Shown: positions 52,773 through 62,782, numbered from the stretch's first letter. The stretch: 64,000 nt of DNA from Actinotignum schaalii FB123-CNA-2 (GCF_000411135.1 NZ_KE150262.1:705045-769044), one strand, 5' to 3'. Translations and numbers: made by a program. The notes: generated from the letters alone by a model not told the origin.

Positions 52773-52857
52773 GGTGCCGGACCTGAGAGCGCCTGACGGC
52801 GCGAATGCCGCTCGTAGCGGCGCTAGTTGGAGCCCGGGGCTTTCAAGGTCCGGCACC
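52773..52857. other. Multibranched inverted-repeat element between divergent genes
   Basis: The 383-bp gap 52663-53045 separates the DUF47-pit operon from a nitrobindin-like gene. It contains a closed structure. The outer arms are GGTGCCGGACCT (52773-52784) and AGGTCCGGCACC (52846-52857). Inside them are three further dyads: GCGCC-tgac-GGCGC, GCCGC-tcgta-GCGGC and AGCCC-g-GGGCT. It looks like a small cloverleaf but is not a tRNA. It may be an RNA or a cruciform. I see nothing else definite in the gap. Confidence 0.5.
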
Positions 52858-53045
52858 GTGGCTTCAGAATAACAAGAGCACGGGCAATCGGAAACTTTTC
52901 CTCGGACTTTCGGGCCAAGCGTGAAAAATGAAGACTTTTTCGCTCCGACGTGGGAAAATATCACTAGCTATGGGCTCCGGCCGCCGCGGGTCGCGCGTGC
53001 CCGGATCTTTGGGCGGCACCCGGCCGGGGCGGGTAACCTGAGCAT

Positions 53046-53672
53046 ATGGTCTTTGCAATCCCTGAAAATCTCAGCCCGGAAACCTATCCGATGGCGTGGC
53101 TCGTTGATACCTGGCGCGGCGCTGGCCTTCTCGAATACGAAGGTGTGGACGCGGCCGGTTACCTTCACGAATTGCGCATCGATAATGATGACCACGGCCC
53201 CTACCTGCGGTTGCGCTCCGCGACCTGGCTTTCCCAAGAGCCGGCCGGGGCGGTGGATCGCGAAGTCCCCGGCGGGCGGATGTACGCGGCCCTCACCAAA
53301 GGCCAGCTGTGGTCCAGCTTCGAAGGCTACCTGCGCGTTTCCCCGAATAACCTCCAGGGGACGGAGGGGCGTTTCGTGCTGGAGGGAATGATTGCCACTT
53401 CCGCCGGCCACGCCATGACCTGGGCCGGTTTCATTAAGGGCCCGCAATTCCAGATCGTCGCGGACGCCATCGCCGCCACCCCCACCGCCGCGAGCTATAC
53501 CGGCGGCCAAATCATGGGTGGCTACGTGGAATCGGAGCTTTTCTACGCTTACGATATGGCCGCCTTCGGGGTTCCGATGCGCAGCTACATGGCCGGCCGC
53601 CTCCAGCGCCAGAGCGATTGCCCGGAAGCGGAGCCGAAGTCTGCGCCATCCGAAGCGCAACCGGAATCGTGA
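53046..53672 (+). CDS. Nitrobindin/DUF1794-like (FABP-like) protein
   Basis: A 208-residue beta-barrel-type protein. MAWLVDTWRGAGLLEYEG is a variant of the family's GTWxGxG start, with Asp where Gly is usual. Strand-like segments follow, and ELFYAYDMAAFGVPMRSYMA matches the C-terminal part. In nitrobindins the proximal heme ligand is a His in this last segment; here the equivalent stretch shows Tyr and no His. It may therefore not bind heme. It overlaps the YgfZ-like gene by 4 bp (GTGA). Confidence 0.78.
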   Translation: MVFAIPENLSPETYPMAWLVDTWRGAGLLEYEGVDAAGYLHELRIDNDDHGPYLRLRSATWLSQEPAGAVDREVPGGRMYAALTKGQLWSSFEGYLRVSPNNLQGTEGRFVLEGMIATSAGHAMTWAGFIKGPQFQIVADAIAATPTAASYTGGQIMGGYVESELFYAYDMAAFGVPMRSYMAGRLQRQSDCPEAEPKSAPSEAQPES

Positions 53673-54700
53673 AACCCAGCCCGCTGCTGCGCTGGCCCGG
53701 TGCGGTTCCCGGGGTAGGGGACACGGCCGGGGTGGCTGCTTTTTACACCAATCCCTATGTGGAGCAGCGCGAGCTGGAGGCCGGGCGCGGCTTCGTGGAC
53801 CTCTCGCACTGGCGGGTGCTGCGCGGCGCCGGCAGGGCTTGCCCGGGTGCTGATCGGGCCTGCGAAGTGCTGGAATGCGATAGCCGGGGGCGGATTCGTG
53901 GTGCTCTGCTGCGCTGTGCGGGTAGTCGTGAAGATGTTTTCTTGAGTCCACCGGGTGGGATCCATTCCACTATGTGCCCGGCCAGCTATATCGCGATAGG
54001 TACGACGACGCAGGGAGCCGAGCGCCTCCGTGCGGCCATGCACGGTCGGCCGGGGCTATCCGCTGTTTTCTGGGAAGACTGGTGGCCGGATAGCGATATT
54101 GTGATCCTCCTGGTCGAGGATATTGAGGTACTTGCCCGGGCCGGGCAAGCGGCCGGCATGAGCCCGGTAGGTTTATTTGCCTGGGATGCGCATCGGGCCG
54201 CGGCGCGCCGCCCGGATCCGTTCCGGGCGGCGCGCGCCGGGGCGGGCCCGACTGAGATATACGGACCTGGGATAGCGGGCAGCTGCGCATCCCGGGAAGT
54301 AAGCACTCGCGAATCCGGAGAAGCGAGTACCCGCCAGCTCGGCGGTGCCGGGCGGAGCCTGGCCTGCTTATATTTGGAAGGCCCGGACGCGGCCGACTTA
54401 CCCGAGGCTGGCACGCCGGTACTCGCGGAGCGGTCCGATGCGGTGAGTGCGGGTGGGGCGAGCGGGATTGCGGCGGTCGAAACGGAAACGAATCAGCCCG
54501 AGGGGGTGGTTGTGGGCCCGGTGCTGTCGGCGGTGCGGCATTGGGAAGAAGGTCCGCTTGCCCTCGCGCTGATCAGGGAGCCAGCGGCGCTGGGCGCGGT
54601 GCGGGTAGGGGAATTCCGCTGCGGCGTCGAACCTATTCCTCTGCCTACGCACGCTCCCGTTGTGGTGACCATTCGTGAAAGCGGCGAAAAAGTGTCGTAG
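53669..54700 (+). CDS. Degenerate YgfZ/GcvT-like folate-binding protein
   Basis: A 343-residue protein resembling YgfZ at its start (VAAFYTNPYVEQRELEAGRG, then FVDLSHWRVLRGAG). YgfZ helps maintain iron-sulfur enzymes. The usual K-G-C-x-x-G-Q-E signature is missing, and a long Ala/Gly/Arg-rich stretch interrupts the middle, so it is diverged or degraded in function. The start is GTG 53669, overlapping the nitrobindin-like gene by 4 bp; the same gene order occurs in other actinobacteria. It ends about 50 bp before a DUF2516 gene. Confidence 0.7.
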   Translation: MKPSPLLRWPGAVPGVGDTAGVAAFYTNPYVEQRELEAGRGFVDLSHWRVLRGAGRACPGADRACEVLECDSRGRIRGALLRCAGSREDVFLSPPGGIHSTMCPASYIAIGTTTQGAERLRAAMHGRPGLSAVFWEDWWPDSDIVILLVEDIEVLARAGQAAGMSPVGLFAWDAHRAAARRPDPFRAARAGAGPTEIYGPGIAGSCASREVSTRESGEASTRQLGGAGRSLACLYLEGPDAADLPEAGTPVLAERSDAVSAGGASGIAAVETETNQPEGVVVGPVLSAVRHWEEGPLALALIREPAALGAVRVGEFRCGVEPIPLPTHAPVVVTIRESGEKVS

Positions 54701-54752
54701 GCCGTGACTAGAATGAGGGCGAGCACCACGCTCACCACGAGGACGGAGAACT

Positions 54753-55094
54753 ATGAACCTAACAACCTTGCGGCTCGTCACAGATATCTGCAACGGGATA
54801 TTTTTTGTGATCCAGCTGGCGATTCTCGCGTTTATGGTGTGGGCGCTGGTGGCTTGTCTGCGCCGCCCGGATGCGGATTTTCGCTATGCCCGCAAGGATA
54901 AGAAGTTCTGGAGCGGGGTGCTGCTGGGCTGCGCTCTCGTCACGGGGATCGTGCTTTTTACACCCATTCGCCTACCTTTCCAGCCGTTCCTCATGCTCGG
55001 GGCGGCTTACGGCGCGCTCTACTATCTGGGTCCCGAAGAACAGCGGATGGGGCCGCGCCGCGGTTCGCGCGGGCGCGGGAAAGGGTCCTGGTAA
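54753..55094 (+). CDS. DUF2516 membrane protein
   Basis: A 113-residue protein with three hydrophobic segments (about residues 10-37, 50-68 and 70-90) and a basic Gly/Arg-rich tail. Size, topology and the FRYARKDKKFW motif fit DUF2516, a small actinobacterial membrane family of unknown function. ACGGAGAACT precedes the ATG. The neighbouring genes (YgfZ-like, Dtd) are co-directional. Confidence 0.78.
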   Translation: MNLTTLRLVTDICNGIFFVIQLAILAFMVWALVACLRRPDADFRYARKDKKFWSGVLLGCALVTGIVLFTPIRLPFQPFLMLGAAYGALYYLGPEEQRMGPRRGSRGRGKGSW

Positions 55095-55156
55095 AGCGGG
55101 GTGAGCGCAGGCCCTTAGCTGCGTCGTCGTACTACACGCACCACGAAGGAGGAAGA

Positions 55157-55624
55157 ATGCGAGCAGTTATTCAGCGCGTCACGCGCGCATCCGTCACGGT
55201 GGACGGCAGTGTGATTTCGCAGATCGGCACGGGACTGTGCGTGCTCCTGGGTGTAACGCACGGGGATGGCGCCCCGGAAGTGGAGAAAATCGCGCGGAAA
55301 ATCGCGCAGCTGAAAGTACTGCGCGCCGCGGATGGAACCGATGAGCCGAATAGTCGGCGCAGCGCGGAAGAAGCGCAGGCTCCCGTGCTGCTCGTTTCGC
55401 AATTCACTCTGTACGCGGATGTGCGTAAGGGCCGCAAGCCTTCGTGGTCCAAGGCCGCGCCCGGGGAAATTGCCGATCCGCTCTATGAGGCGGTGGTGCG
55501 CGAATTGCGGGAGACCTACGGGCTGGAGGTAGCCACCGGGCAATTTGGGGCCATGATGGATGTGGAGCTCGTTAATGACGGCCCCTTTACGCTCCTGGTT
55601 GAGGTGGAACCGGCCAGCGCCTAA
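55157..55624 (+). CDS. dtd: D-aminoacyl-tRNA deacylase
   Basis: A 155-residue Dtd. Family signatures are SQFTLYADVRKGRKPSW and GQFGAMMDVELVNDGPFT, which form the active-site region. It removes D-amino acids mischarged on tRNA. GGAGGAAGA precedes the ATG. It stands alone between a DUF2516 gene and clpC. A CCTAGG-type dyad lies at about 55647-55666, after its stop. Confidence 0.94.
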   Translation: MRAVIQRVTRASVTVDGSVISQIGTGLCVLLGVTHGDGAPEVEKIARKIAQLKVLRAADGTDEPNSRRSAEEAQAPVLLVSQFTLYADVRKGRKPSWSKAAPGEIADPLYEAVVRELRETYGLEVATGQFGAMMDVELVNDGPFTLLVEVEPASA

Positions 55625-55834
55625 CTCGCCGCGGCGCCCCATAATCCTAGGTCTAAGGGCCTAGGGATAGTGAAATAAGCTCAGAAATCTCATCAAGAAC
55701 AGCGATTTCCGCGCTAATTCGGCTTTTTCCCTCAGCAAAATGTGAGCCACACACTCATGCCACTGGCGAACAGGGGACGGCTCCCGGGCCGCGGGCCGTT
55801 ACTCTTTTAGAAGATTGCAAGTGCAAGGAGAGTT

Positions 55835-58438
55835 ATGTTCGAAAGGTTCACTGACCGCGCCCGGCGAGTCATCGTGCTCGCGCAGGAAGAGGCACGGAAC
55901 CTCAAGCACAACTACCTGGGGACCGAACATATCTTGCTCGGCCTCATTCGCGAGGGCGAAGGGGTGGCCGCAAAGGCCTTGGAAGCCCTGGGGGTGACGC
56001 TTGAGTCCGTCCGGACGCAGGTCATCGATATTATCGGCGAAGGCCAGGAACCACCCTCGGGTCATATTCCCTTCACGCCGCGCGCCAAGAAGGTCATTGA
56101 GTTCGCGATGCGTGAGGGGCTTCAGATGGGCCACTCCTATATCGGAACCGAACATCTCCTCCTCGGTCTCACCCGCGAAGCGGATGGTGTTGCCGCGCAG
56201 GTCCTCATCAAGCTCGGTGCGGATATGCCCACCGTGCGGAACCAGGTCAGCCAGCTCATCTCCGGTTTCCAAGGTAAGGAAGCCGTTGGGGTGGGTGGGG
56301 GCCCGCGTGAAGGCACCAAGGCCGGCTCCACGATTCTGGATCAGTACGGGCGTAACCTCACGGCCGCCGCGCGTGACCACAAGCTTGATCCCGTGATCGG
56401 CCGGCATACCGAAACCGAGCGGGTTATGCAGGTGCTTTCCCGGCGCACCAAGAATAACCCGGTGCTGATCGGGGAACCCGGCGTGGGTAAAACCGCGGTG
56501 GTCGAGGGCCTGGCCCAGTCCATCGCCGCGGGTAATGTGCCGGAAACCCTCAAGGATAAGCAGCTGTATTCCCTGGATATGGGTTCCCTCGTGGCTGGTT
56601 CGCGCTACCGCGGCGACTTCGAGGAACGCATGAAGAAGATCCTCAAGGAAGTTAATACCCGCGGGGATATTATTCTTTTCATTGACGAAATCCATACCCT
56701 GGTGGGTGCGGGTGCCGCGGAAGGTGCCCTGGATGCCGCCTCGCTGCTCAAGCCGATGCTGGCCCGCGGGGAACTCCAGGTCATCGGGGCAACCACCCTC
56801 GATGAATACCGTAAGTACATTGAAAAGGATGCCGCGCTTGAGCGCCGCTTCCAGCCCATCCAGGTGGAACAACCCACCGTGGAACAAACCATTGATATTT
56901 TGCGTGGTTTGCGGGACCGGTACGAGTCCTACCACCGCGTGACTATTACCGACGACGCCCTGGAGGCGGCCGCCACCCTGGCGGATCGGTATATTAACGA
57001 CCGCTTCCTTCCCGATAAGGCCATTGACCTCATCGACGAAGCGGGGGCGCGCCTGGCCATCCGTAAGATGACCGCGCCGCCGGAGCTGCGCGAGCTGGAC
57101 GATAAAATCGCCTCCACGCGCCGCGCTAAGGAAGCGGCTATTGACGCCCAGGACTTTGAGAAGGCCGCTGGCCTGCGTGATGAAGAGCAGAAGCTCGGTG
57201 AAGAACGCGATGCCCGTGAGCAGGCTTGGAAGGACGGGGATATGGACGTCGTCTCGGTGGTGGATGAAGATCTCATCACCGAGGTGCTCTCCATGTCTAC
57301 CGGTATCCCGGTCTTCAAGCTCACCGAAGCGGAGTCCGCGAAGTTGCTGCGTATGGAAGACGAGCTGCATAAGCGGGTTATCGGCCAGCATGAAGCCGTG
57401 ACCGCGCTTTCCCAGGCAATTCGCCGTACCCGCGCGGGACTCAAGGACCCGAACCGCCCCGGTGGCTCTTTCATTTTCGCCGGGCCTACCGGTGTGGGGA
57501 AAACCGAGCTCGCCAAGGCACTCGCGGAATTCCTTTTCGGGGATGAATCCGCGCTGATCACTTTGGACATGTCCGAATATTCGGAGAAGCACACCGTTTC
57601 GCGGCTCTTCGGTGCTCCTCCGGGATATGTGGGTTATGAAGAAGGCGGCCAGCTCACCGAGAAAGTGCGGCGCAAGCCTTTCTCCGTGGTGCTCTTTGAC
57701 GAAATTGAGAAGGCCCACGCGGATCTCTTCAATTCTCTTCTCCAAATCTTGGAAGAAGGGCGCCTCACGGATGCACAAGGCCGGGTGGTGGACTTTAAGA
57801 ACACCATCATCATCATGACTACCAATCTGGGTACGAAGGATATCGCGAAGGGTGTGCAAACTGGTTTCCAGTTCGATGCCGATACCACGTCTTCCTACGA
57901 GCGCATGAAGACGAAGGTTGCGGAAGAACTCAAGAACAATTTCCGGCCCGAATTCCTCAACCGCGTGGATGACATTATCGTCTTCCCGCAGCTGGGCCGC
58001 CCGGAAATCCTCCAGATTGTGGATCTGATGATCGGCAAGCTGGATAAGCGCCTGCGGGATCAGAACCTGTCGATCGCCCTGACGAAGGATGCGAAGGAAC
58101 TCTTGGCGGATCGTGGTTACGATCCGGTGCTCGGGGCACGCCCGCTGCGCCGCGCCATCCAGCGTGACGTGGAAGATGTGCTCTCCGAGAAGCTGCTCTA
58201 TGGCGAATTCGCCAAGGGGGACATCATCGTGGTGGATGTGGATAAGGAAAATATTCCGATGTCCTTCACCTTCACCGGCCAGTCGCCCGACCAGCCGCTA
58301 CCGGATGGTGTGATCGAAGCCGAAGAACCGGCGCAAATGGAAGGCTTGGCTTCCGGGGTGAATACTCGCCCCAGCGGCGGGTCGGTAGCCGGTGCCGGCG
58401 CGCCGACTTCCGGAGGTGGCCTGGCCGCAGCGAACTAG
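55835..58438 (+). CDS. clpC: ATP-dependent Clp protease ATP-binding subunit ClpC
   Basis: An 867-residue AAA+ unfoldase. The N-domain has two Clp repeats (residues about 4-145). The first ATPase has GEPGVGKT (about 212) and [15 protein letters not shown]. The UVR-like middle ([20 protein letters not shown]) lies near 450. The second ATPase has GPTGVGKT (about 550) and [10 protein letters not shown]. It feeds substrates to ClpP and controls protein quality. AAGGAGAGTT precedes the ATG. The 210-bp upstream gap probably holds its promoter; I could not assign an operator. Confidence 0.95.
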   Translation: MFERFTDRARRVIVLAQEEARNLKHNYLGTEHILLGLIREGEGVAAKALEALGVTLESVRTQVIDIIGEGQEPPSGHIPFTPRAKKVIEFAMREGLQMGHSYIGTEHLLLGLTREADGVAAQVLIKLGADMPTVRNQVSQLISGFQGKEAVGVGGGPREGTKAGSTILDQYGRNLTAAARDHKLDPVIGRHTETERVMQVLSRRTKNNPVLIGEPGVGKTAVVEGLAQSIAAGNVPETLKDKQLYSLDMGSLVAGSRYRGDFEERMKKILKEVNTRGDIILFIDEIHTLVGAGAAEGALDAASLLKPMLARGELQVIGATTLDEYRKYIEKDAALERRFQPIQVEQPTVEQTIDILRGLRDRYESYHRVTITDDALEAAATLADRYINDRFLPDKAIDLIDEAGARLAIRKMTAPPELRELDDKIASTRRAKEAAIDAQDFEKAAGLRDEEQKLGEERDAREQAWKDGDMDVVSVVDEDLITEVLSMSTGIPVFKLTEAESAKLLRMEDELHKRVIGQHEAVTALSQAIRRTRAGLKDPNRPGGSFIFAGPTGVGKTELAKALAEFLFGDESALITLDMSEYSEKHTVSRLFGAPPGYVGYEEGGQLTEKVRRKPFSVVLFDEIEKAHADLFNSLLQILEEGRLTDAQGRVVDFKNTIIIMTTNLGTKDIAKGVQTGFQFDADTTSSYERMKTKVAEELKNNFRPEFLNRVDDIIVFPQLGRPEILQIVDLMIGKLDKRLRDQNLSIALTKDAKELLADRGYDPVLGARPLRRAIQRDVEDVLSEKLLYGEFAKGDIIVVDVDKENIPMSFTFTGQSPDQPLPDGVIEAEEPAQMEGLASGVNTRPSGGSVAGAGAPTSGGGLAAAN

Positions 58439-58538
58439 GATTGCTGCGTCCCAAGCGGGGCCGCGAGCTAAAGCCCCACATTAGGGGCGGCCACGCTCAG
58501 GCACCGGCTAGGGCCGCTAGCAAGGAATAGCTGATACC

Positions 58539-58579
58539 GAGAGCTCGAAGCTAACCGATCAGGTGCGCTTCGAGCTCTC
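58539..58579. terminator. Bidirectional terminator between clpC and a lipoprotein gene
   Basis: GAGAGCTCGAAGC (58539-58551) and GCTTCGAGCTCTC (58567-58579) are perfect complements around a 15-base loop. The right arm lies in the 3' end of the convergent gene. Confidence 0.8.
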
Positions 58580-59474
58580 GCGTTATCACCGGGGTTGTTT
58601 CGGAGCGGGTAGTGAGCAACTCCGATACCGTGCGGCGCTGCCCGGCAACGGTGTAGTGCACCTCCCACTCCATGACGAGCGTGGCTTTCACCTCCTCATT
58701 GGCCTGGCGGTACATAACTTCCGTAAAGGGCTGGCGGGCCGGGATGAGCTGTGCTGAGTGAGCGGGGAGCGAGCCGCTGGGCGTGGCGTTTCCGGAGTTT
58801 CTTGCGGCTGTGCTTTCCGCGCTGGGCACCTCCCAAGTTGCCCGCACGGGAATCAGGTCAATAACAACCTCCGCGCCGAGCACTACAACCGGATGCCGTT
58901 GAGCCGGAGCGGAATAATGCAGGCGAACAGGGTAGTTGATCGCCACCCAGCCGCGCGCCGGTTCCATCCGCGCCTCAGCGCTCGCTACCGCGATCCGGAT
59001 ACTTTCCGTGTGGATAAGCCTTTCCAGCTGCGCGGGGGTGGGAGGCGCTCCCGCTTGAGTGCCGGCCGGAGGAGTGCCATTACCCAGTATCCAACTGAGA
59101 ATTCCTGCCGCGCCGCGCACATGGCCCGGTAGAGACGCATCACGCACCGCGGCTACTAGTGCACCGCGCGACCACGGCAGGCCATAAGGCCCGCTGGAGA
59201 GTCCGGCGCTCCCGCTGGCAAGGGCACCTGAGCTTGATGACACTCCGGCTGCCTCGCCGGGCGAACGCCTGGTGTAACTCACCTGACCTTCCACGGTCAC
59301 TCCGCCGGCATCGGTGCGGGCGGTGTAAATGCGTTCCTCACCATCCGCATATTCGCGGGCGAGGGCCGGAGCGCTCACCGTGCACGAGCCAAGGCATATC
59401 ACTGCGACCACGCCTACGATGAAGGCGCGCAGGAACCAGCGCGGTCTGAACCTGGGGTTGGTGTATGGCCTCAT
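58551..59474 (-). CDS. Secreted lipoprotein of unknown function
   Basis: A 307-residue protein with a hydrophobic N-terminus and lipobox CLGSC (residue about 32), so it is probably membrane-anchored outside the cell. The mature part is Ala/Gly/Pro-rich, with short strand-like segments and no recognised domain. ATG 59474 overlaps the upstream stop (TGATG) and GGAGG lies 6 bases before it. It is co-transcribed with the DUF6318-like lipoprotein. Confidence 0.72.
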   Translation of the reverse strand: MRPYTNPRFRPRWFLRAFIVGVVAVICLGSCTVSAPALAREYADGEERIYTARTDAGGVTVEGQVSYTRRSPGEAAGVSSSSGALASGSAGLSSGPYGLPWSRGALVAAVRDASLPGHVRGAAGILSWILGNGTPPAGTQAGAPPTPAQLERLIHTESIRIAVASAEARMEPARGWVAINYPVRLHYSAPAQRHPVVVLGAEVVIDLIPVRATWEVPSAESTAARNSGNATPSGSLPAHSAQLIPARQPFTEVMYRQANEEVKATLVMEWEVHYTVAGQRRTVSELLTTRSETTPVITRELEAHLIG

Positions 59475-60148
59475 CACACGCCTCCATCCAAAATGTCATC
59501 GTTCATCCCCACCGCATCGACGATCCAGTTACTACCGGAGCGGAAAATCCGCATGGTCACAAAGAATTCTTCGGCACGATCTGTTTTTTCGGCGCCTTTG
59601 CGGTTCATCACTGGATTGGGTGGATGGGAAACGGAGAACTGCACGGTATAGGCGGCTATGGGATCATTCCAGCGCCCCCGCGCATCGCTAAAACTAAAAA
59701 CGGTGGCTTGCCGGGGCCGGAAATCAGTTTCTTCACGTTTCGCGATCTGGTGTTGGCACCAATCGCATTGTTCTCCGGCCAGTGGGGAGAGGGGCGCGAT
59801 ATCGCCGGTGATAGTTGCGTAATCGAGGAGGGTGAAAAGATACTGCCCGGCCGCGATGGCTCCCGCTACGGAATCTTCGGACATCTGGGCGGGTGGTGCG
59901 GGCACTGGAATCTGGACCGGCCAGGTGGGGGGAGAGGATGGGGGAACTGAGGGCGCGACAGAGCCAGAACTGATGGTAGACGAGGGTGAGTTCGCAGCGG
60001 GTGGGGCGGAGCTAGCAGCAGGCATTCCGGAAAAGTTACCGGGGGAGAGCCCAGGGGGAGGCGCGCCTGCCCCTGCCCCACAGCTGCTGAGAAGGAAACA
60101 GAGGCTGGCAAGAATTCCGGCACGGCGCCCGGTTATGAGTACGTTCAT
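59474..60148 (-). CDS. DUF6318-like lipoprotein
   Basis: A 224-residue protein. The lipobox LLSSCG (Cys at about residue 23) is followed by a long Pro/Ser/Ala-rich linker. The C-terminal domain has SVAGAIAAGQYLFTLLDYAT and GEQCDWCQHQI, which fit DUF6318, an actinobacterial extracellular family of unknown role. The CxxC pair may form a disulfide. It overlaps the next gene by one base. The ribosome-binding site is weak. Confidence 0.75.
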   Translation of the reverse strand: MNVLITGRRAGILASLCFLLSSCGAGAGAPPPGLSPGNFSGMPAASSAPPAANSPSSTISSGSVAPSVPPSSPPTWPVQIPVPAPPAQMSEDSVAGAIAAGQYLFTLLDYATITGDIAPLSPLAGEQCDWCQHQIAKREETDFRPRQATVFSFSDARGRWNDPIAAYTVQFSVSHPPNPVMNRKGAEKTDRAEEFFVTMRIFRSGSNWIVDAVGMNDDILDGGV

Positions 60149-60240
60149 GGCGCCACGTTAACAGTCGCGTTGCACCCGCCCAGAGCCTATCCACAGGAGG
60201 ACTCGTAGCGGCGTGTCATCCACAGCTTGTGCCGGCTCAG

Positions 60241-61296
60241 CTACGCGGTACCCGTCTCCGTCACCACAACCCGCGCTTCGAGCTCGCGGCACGCTCCCGG
60301 CTCCAGCAACATTTCACGGCCTTCGGCGCGATTGAAAGCATTGGGGAGCGCCTGGCACGGCTCCATAGCTACCGCCTGCCCGGCGTCGCGCGCCAGCCCG
60401 GCGCCAGCAAAAATATGGAAATTCTTCGAAGGCCAGTCGCCCAGGCGTGCCCACAGGGCTACTTCGCGATCCCCGGTGTGCAGGCGTGCCACATTCCAGC
60501 TAGTCCCGGCGCCACCGTTTCCGTCCGCGCTACCGTCCGCACCTCCGCCAGCGCCGACAGCACCCGCATCCGGTCCGGCGTCATCGGCAAGCTGCGCGTA
60601 GGCCCAATCCGTGGCCGGGTCGATGGGGGAGTGCGCGAGCGGCTCGCACGGCGCGAAAGCGCCGGCGCCGTCGTACGGAATAAGCGTGGTATCGGTGGCG
60701 ATACGCGCGCGGCAGTCCAGGCTCAGGCGTGCCTCCGCCAGCGGACCGGCGAGCCGGAAATACGGATGCCAGCCGAGAGCGACCGGGGCCGCTACTTCGC
60801 TGAGGTTCTCGGCGCGTAGACGCACGTGCAAGGAGCCGTCGGCACCAATGCTGTAAACAATGTTTACGGCAAGCTCGAAGGTGTAAACACCGTTTGCATC
60901 CACGCGGGTGGCGAACTCGAGAACGCCGTCGCCTGCGCGAATAACCTCGAACTCCCGGGTAGTGACCAGGCCGTGCAGGCCGGCTTCAGCCTCAGGAATC
61001 GGGGCCGGCACGCTATGAACACCGCTTACAGGAATATTGGCGTGGAGTTTAGCGCGCACGGCTGGATCCTCGCCGTGATAGAGCGCGGTCGGGTAGCGCC
61101 CTTCGCGGATGCGATTGGACCACGGCACCAGCACGGCACTGCGAAAACCGTTGAGCTCACGCAGCTCAACAGGATCGCGGTAGCCGTCGATGATCTCGGT
61201 ATCGCCCAGGCGATAGCTGAGCAGGGTGGCGCCGCGAGTGGCCGCGCGCAGCGTAACGGTGCGGCCCGCGCACACGCGTTCAGTGGTGACGATCAT
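60241..61296 (-). CDS. Aldose 1-epimerase-like protein
   Basis: A 351-residue galactose-mutarotase-fold protein. Characteristic elements are GFRSAVLVPWSNRIREGRYP near the start, LHGLVTT, GWHPYFRL with a catalytic His, and EPCQALPNAFNRAEG near the end with the candidate catalytic Glu. It interconverts anomers of aldoses. AAGGA precedes the ATG. It ends within 100 bp of a convergent-facing lipoprotein promoter. It is next to, but not in, the xylose pair. Confidence 0.88.
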   Translation of the reverse strand: MIVTTERVCAGRTVTLRAATRGATLLSYRLGDTEIIDGYRDPVELRELNGFRSAVLVPWSNRIREGRYPTALYHGEDPAVRAKLHANIPVSGVHSVPAPIPEAEAGLHGLVTTREFEVIRAGDGVLEFATRVDANGVYTFELAVNIVYSIGADGSLHVRLRAENLSEVAAPVALGWHPYFRLAGPLAEARLSLDCRARIATDTTLIPYDGAGAFAPCEPLAHSPIDPATDWAYAQLADDAGPDAGAVGAGGGADGSADGNGGAGTSWNVARLHTGDREVALWARLGDWPSKNFHIFAGAGLARDAGQAVAMEPCQALPNAFNRAEGREMLLEPGACRELEARVVVTETGTA

Positions 61297-61425
61297 GGTC
61301 CTTCTTCCTCGTAAGTCCGGGTACGACGACGCCGCAGCTGCGGGCGCCTCCTTTAGCTTCCCACGTTCTCCAGGGTACGCGCCAAAGTCGGGTAGGCGGG
61401 CCTTGGCGTCTACTCAGTAAATGGA

Positions 61426-62676
61426 TTATGTGTCGATATTTAACTGGATTTCTGGCAGTGAAGAGGCATCTACCGGATTGTCGTGATCTGTGTGCTCCCT
61501 ATCCCAGGTTTCGGGCCTTCCTAAGAAGTTGGCGATTGCTAACCAGGCAGCGCCGCGGGAAAGAGGTGCTCCCCGAGCGAGGGTCGCCCGGATATCCAAA
61601 GGGGCCTGACCACTCCAAATCACGCGGGAACTAATTTCCTTTTGGATATTAGGGAGCAAAAAATCGTAAATATCGGCGAGTTGCCCGCCAAAAATCAAAG
61701 TAGGGGAGTGGATCAGATTAATTGCGCTAGCAGCTGCTCGGCCGATTAGGGTAGCTACTTCCTTGACCACTTTGGTAACAGGGGTTTCGTTTCGCTTAAG
61801 CAAGGAAACAAGGGTTCCAATCGTTGTTTCAGTCGGTAGGTTGCTGGCTGCAACAATTGCAGATCTGGTAGCAAATGCCTCAAGACAGCCGTTTTGTCCG
61901 CAGGTGCAAATGCGTGCTTGATCCGAAACGTAGATGTGGCCTAAAGACCCACTCCAGCCGGTGCTATCGGGTGAAAGTGCTCCGTCCAATATATGTACGG
62001 CGCCGATGCCTGAATCGAGGTTGACGTAAAGAAAATTATCAAGCTGCTCGTCATTACGGTGAAGATAGACCGTTTCTGCGCTCGCTCCCGCTGTTGTGGA
62101 ATTGGAAATGACGATATTGCAATCAATTATTCCCTCGACAATTCGAGATAATTCGACGTTTATCCAACCGAGGGGGGTGGAATTTACTACGGTGGAGGTG
62201 GCTGGATCTACGATTCCGGGAAACGTGATTACAACTTCCTTGAGCGAGAGTCCGGCAACGTTGCATTGCGTTGATACGGATCGCAGAATTGCGGCAATAT
62301 CATCGAGGGTTTGAGAGGTTGAGTCTGGGGGCATGTCAATTAGTCGTTCGATCAGCACGTTTCCCGTCAGATCTATTAGAGATGCCTCTACCGCTTCAGC
62401 GGAAACATTGATCCCGAGGGCGCAGTATGTTCTTGGGGCTGGCGTTAAGGGCGCCCCGGGCCTGCCAGGGCCAGAGACATAAACTTCGTTTTCCCGCACG
62501 ATATCACGGTTAACAAGCTCGTCAACTAGTCGTGAAATAGTGGACCGATTTAATCCGGTTGAGCGGGCTAGATCCGCCCTTGATGGGGCTGAATTGGTGA
62601 AGATAATCCGGCTTGCTAAAGAAGCTAAATTTTGGTTGCGGACAGCACCGTGAGAGGTCTCAGCAGCTTTTCGCAC
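61426..62676 (-). CDS. ROK-family transcriptional repressor (XylR/NagC-like)
   Basis: A 416-residue regulator. The N-terminal winged helix (RADLARSTGLNRSTISRLVD) is followed by a ROK domain with FLYVNLDSGIGA and the zinc motif CTCGQNGCLEAFAT. The start is GTG 62676 with GGAGAC upstream. It is divergent from a xylulokinase gene, and the shared 177-bp gap holds a 17-bp palindrome, so repression relieved by a sugar is likely. Xylose is the best guess for the inducer, from the neighbouring kinase alone. Confidence 0.88.
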   Translation of the reverse strand: MRKAAETSHGAVRNQNLASLASRIIFTNSAPSRADLARSTGLNRSTISRLVDELVNRDIVRENEVYVSGPGRPGAPLTPAPRTYCALGINVSAEAVEASLIDLTGNVLIERLIDMPPDSTSQTLDDIAAILRSVSTQCNVAGLSLKEVVITFPGIVDPATSTVVNSTPLGWINVELSRIVEGIIDCNIVISNSTTAGASAETVYLHRNDEQLDNFLYVNLDSGIGAVHILDGALSPDSTGWSGSLGHIYVSDQARICTCGQNGCLEAFATRSAIVAASNLPTETTIGTLVSLLKRNETPVTKVVKEVATLIGRAAASAINLIHSPTLIFGGQLADIYDFLLPNIQKEISSRVIWSGQAPLDIRATLARGAPLSRGAAWLAIANFLGRPETWDREHTDHDNPVDASSLPEIQLNIDT

Positions 62677-62782
62677 AGCAAGTCTCCGTAGATGTTCCGA
62701 AAGGGTTGATCACCACTTAATGATAGAGGACGCTATCAGCCGAACTTGTGGCGCGTGACACAGAAGTGTCGACGTGCGCATT

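Noticed and set aside
55799-57859. A 686-codon minus-strand frame opposite clpC
   Set aside because: It is the expected antisense shadow of a long high-GC gene; it has no promoter or motif.
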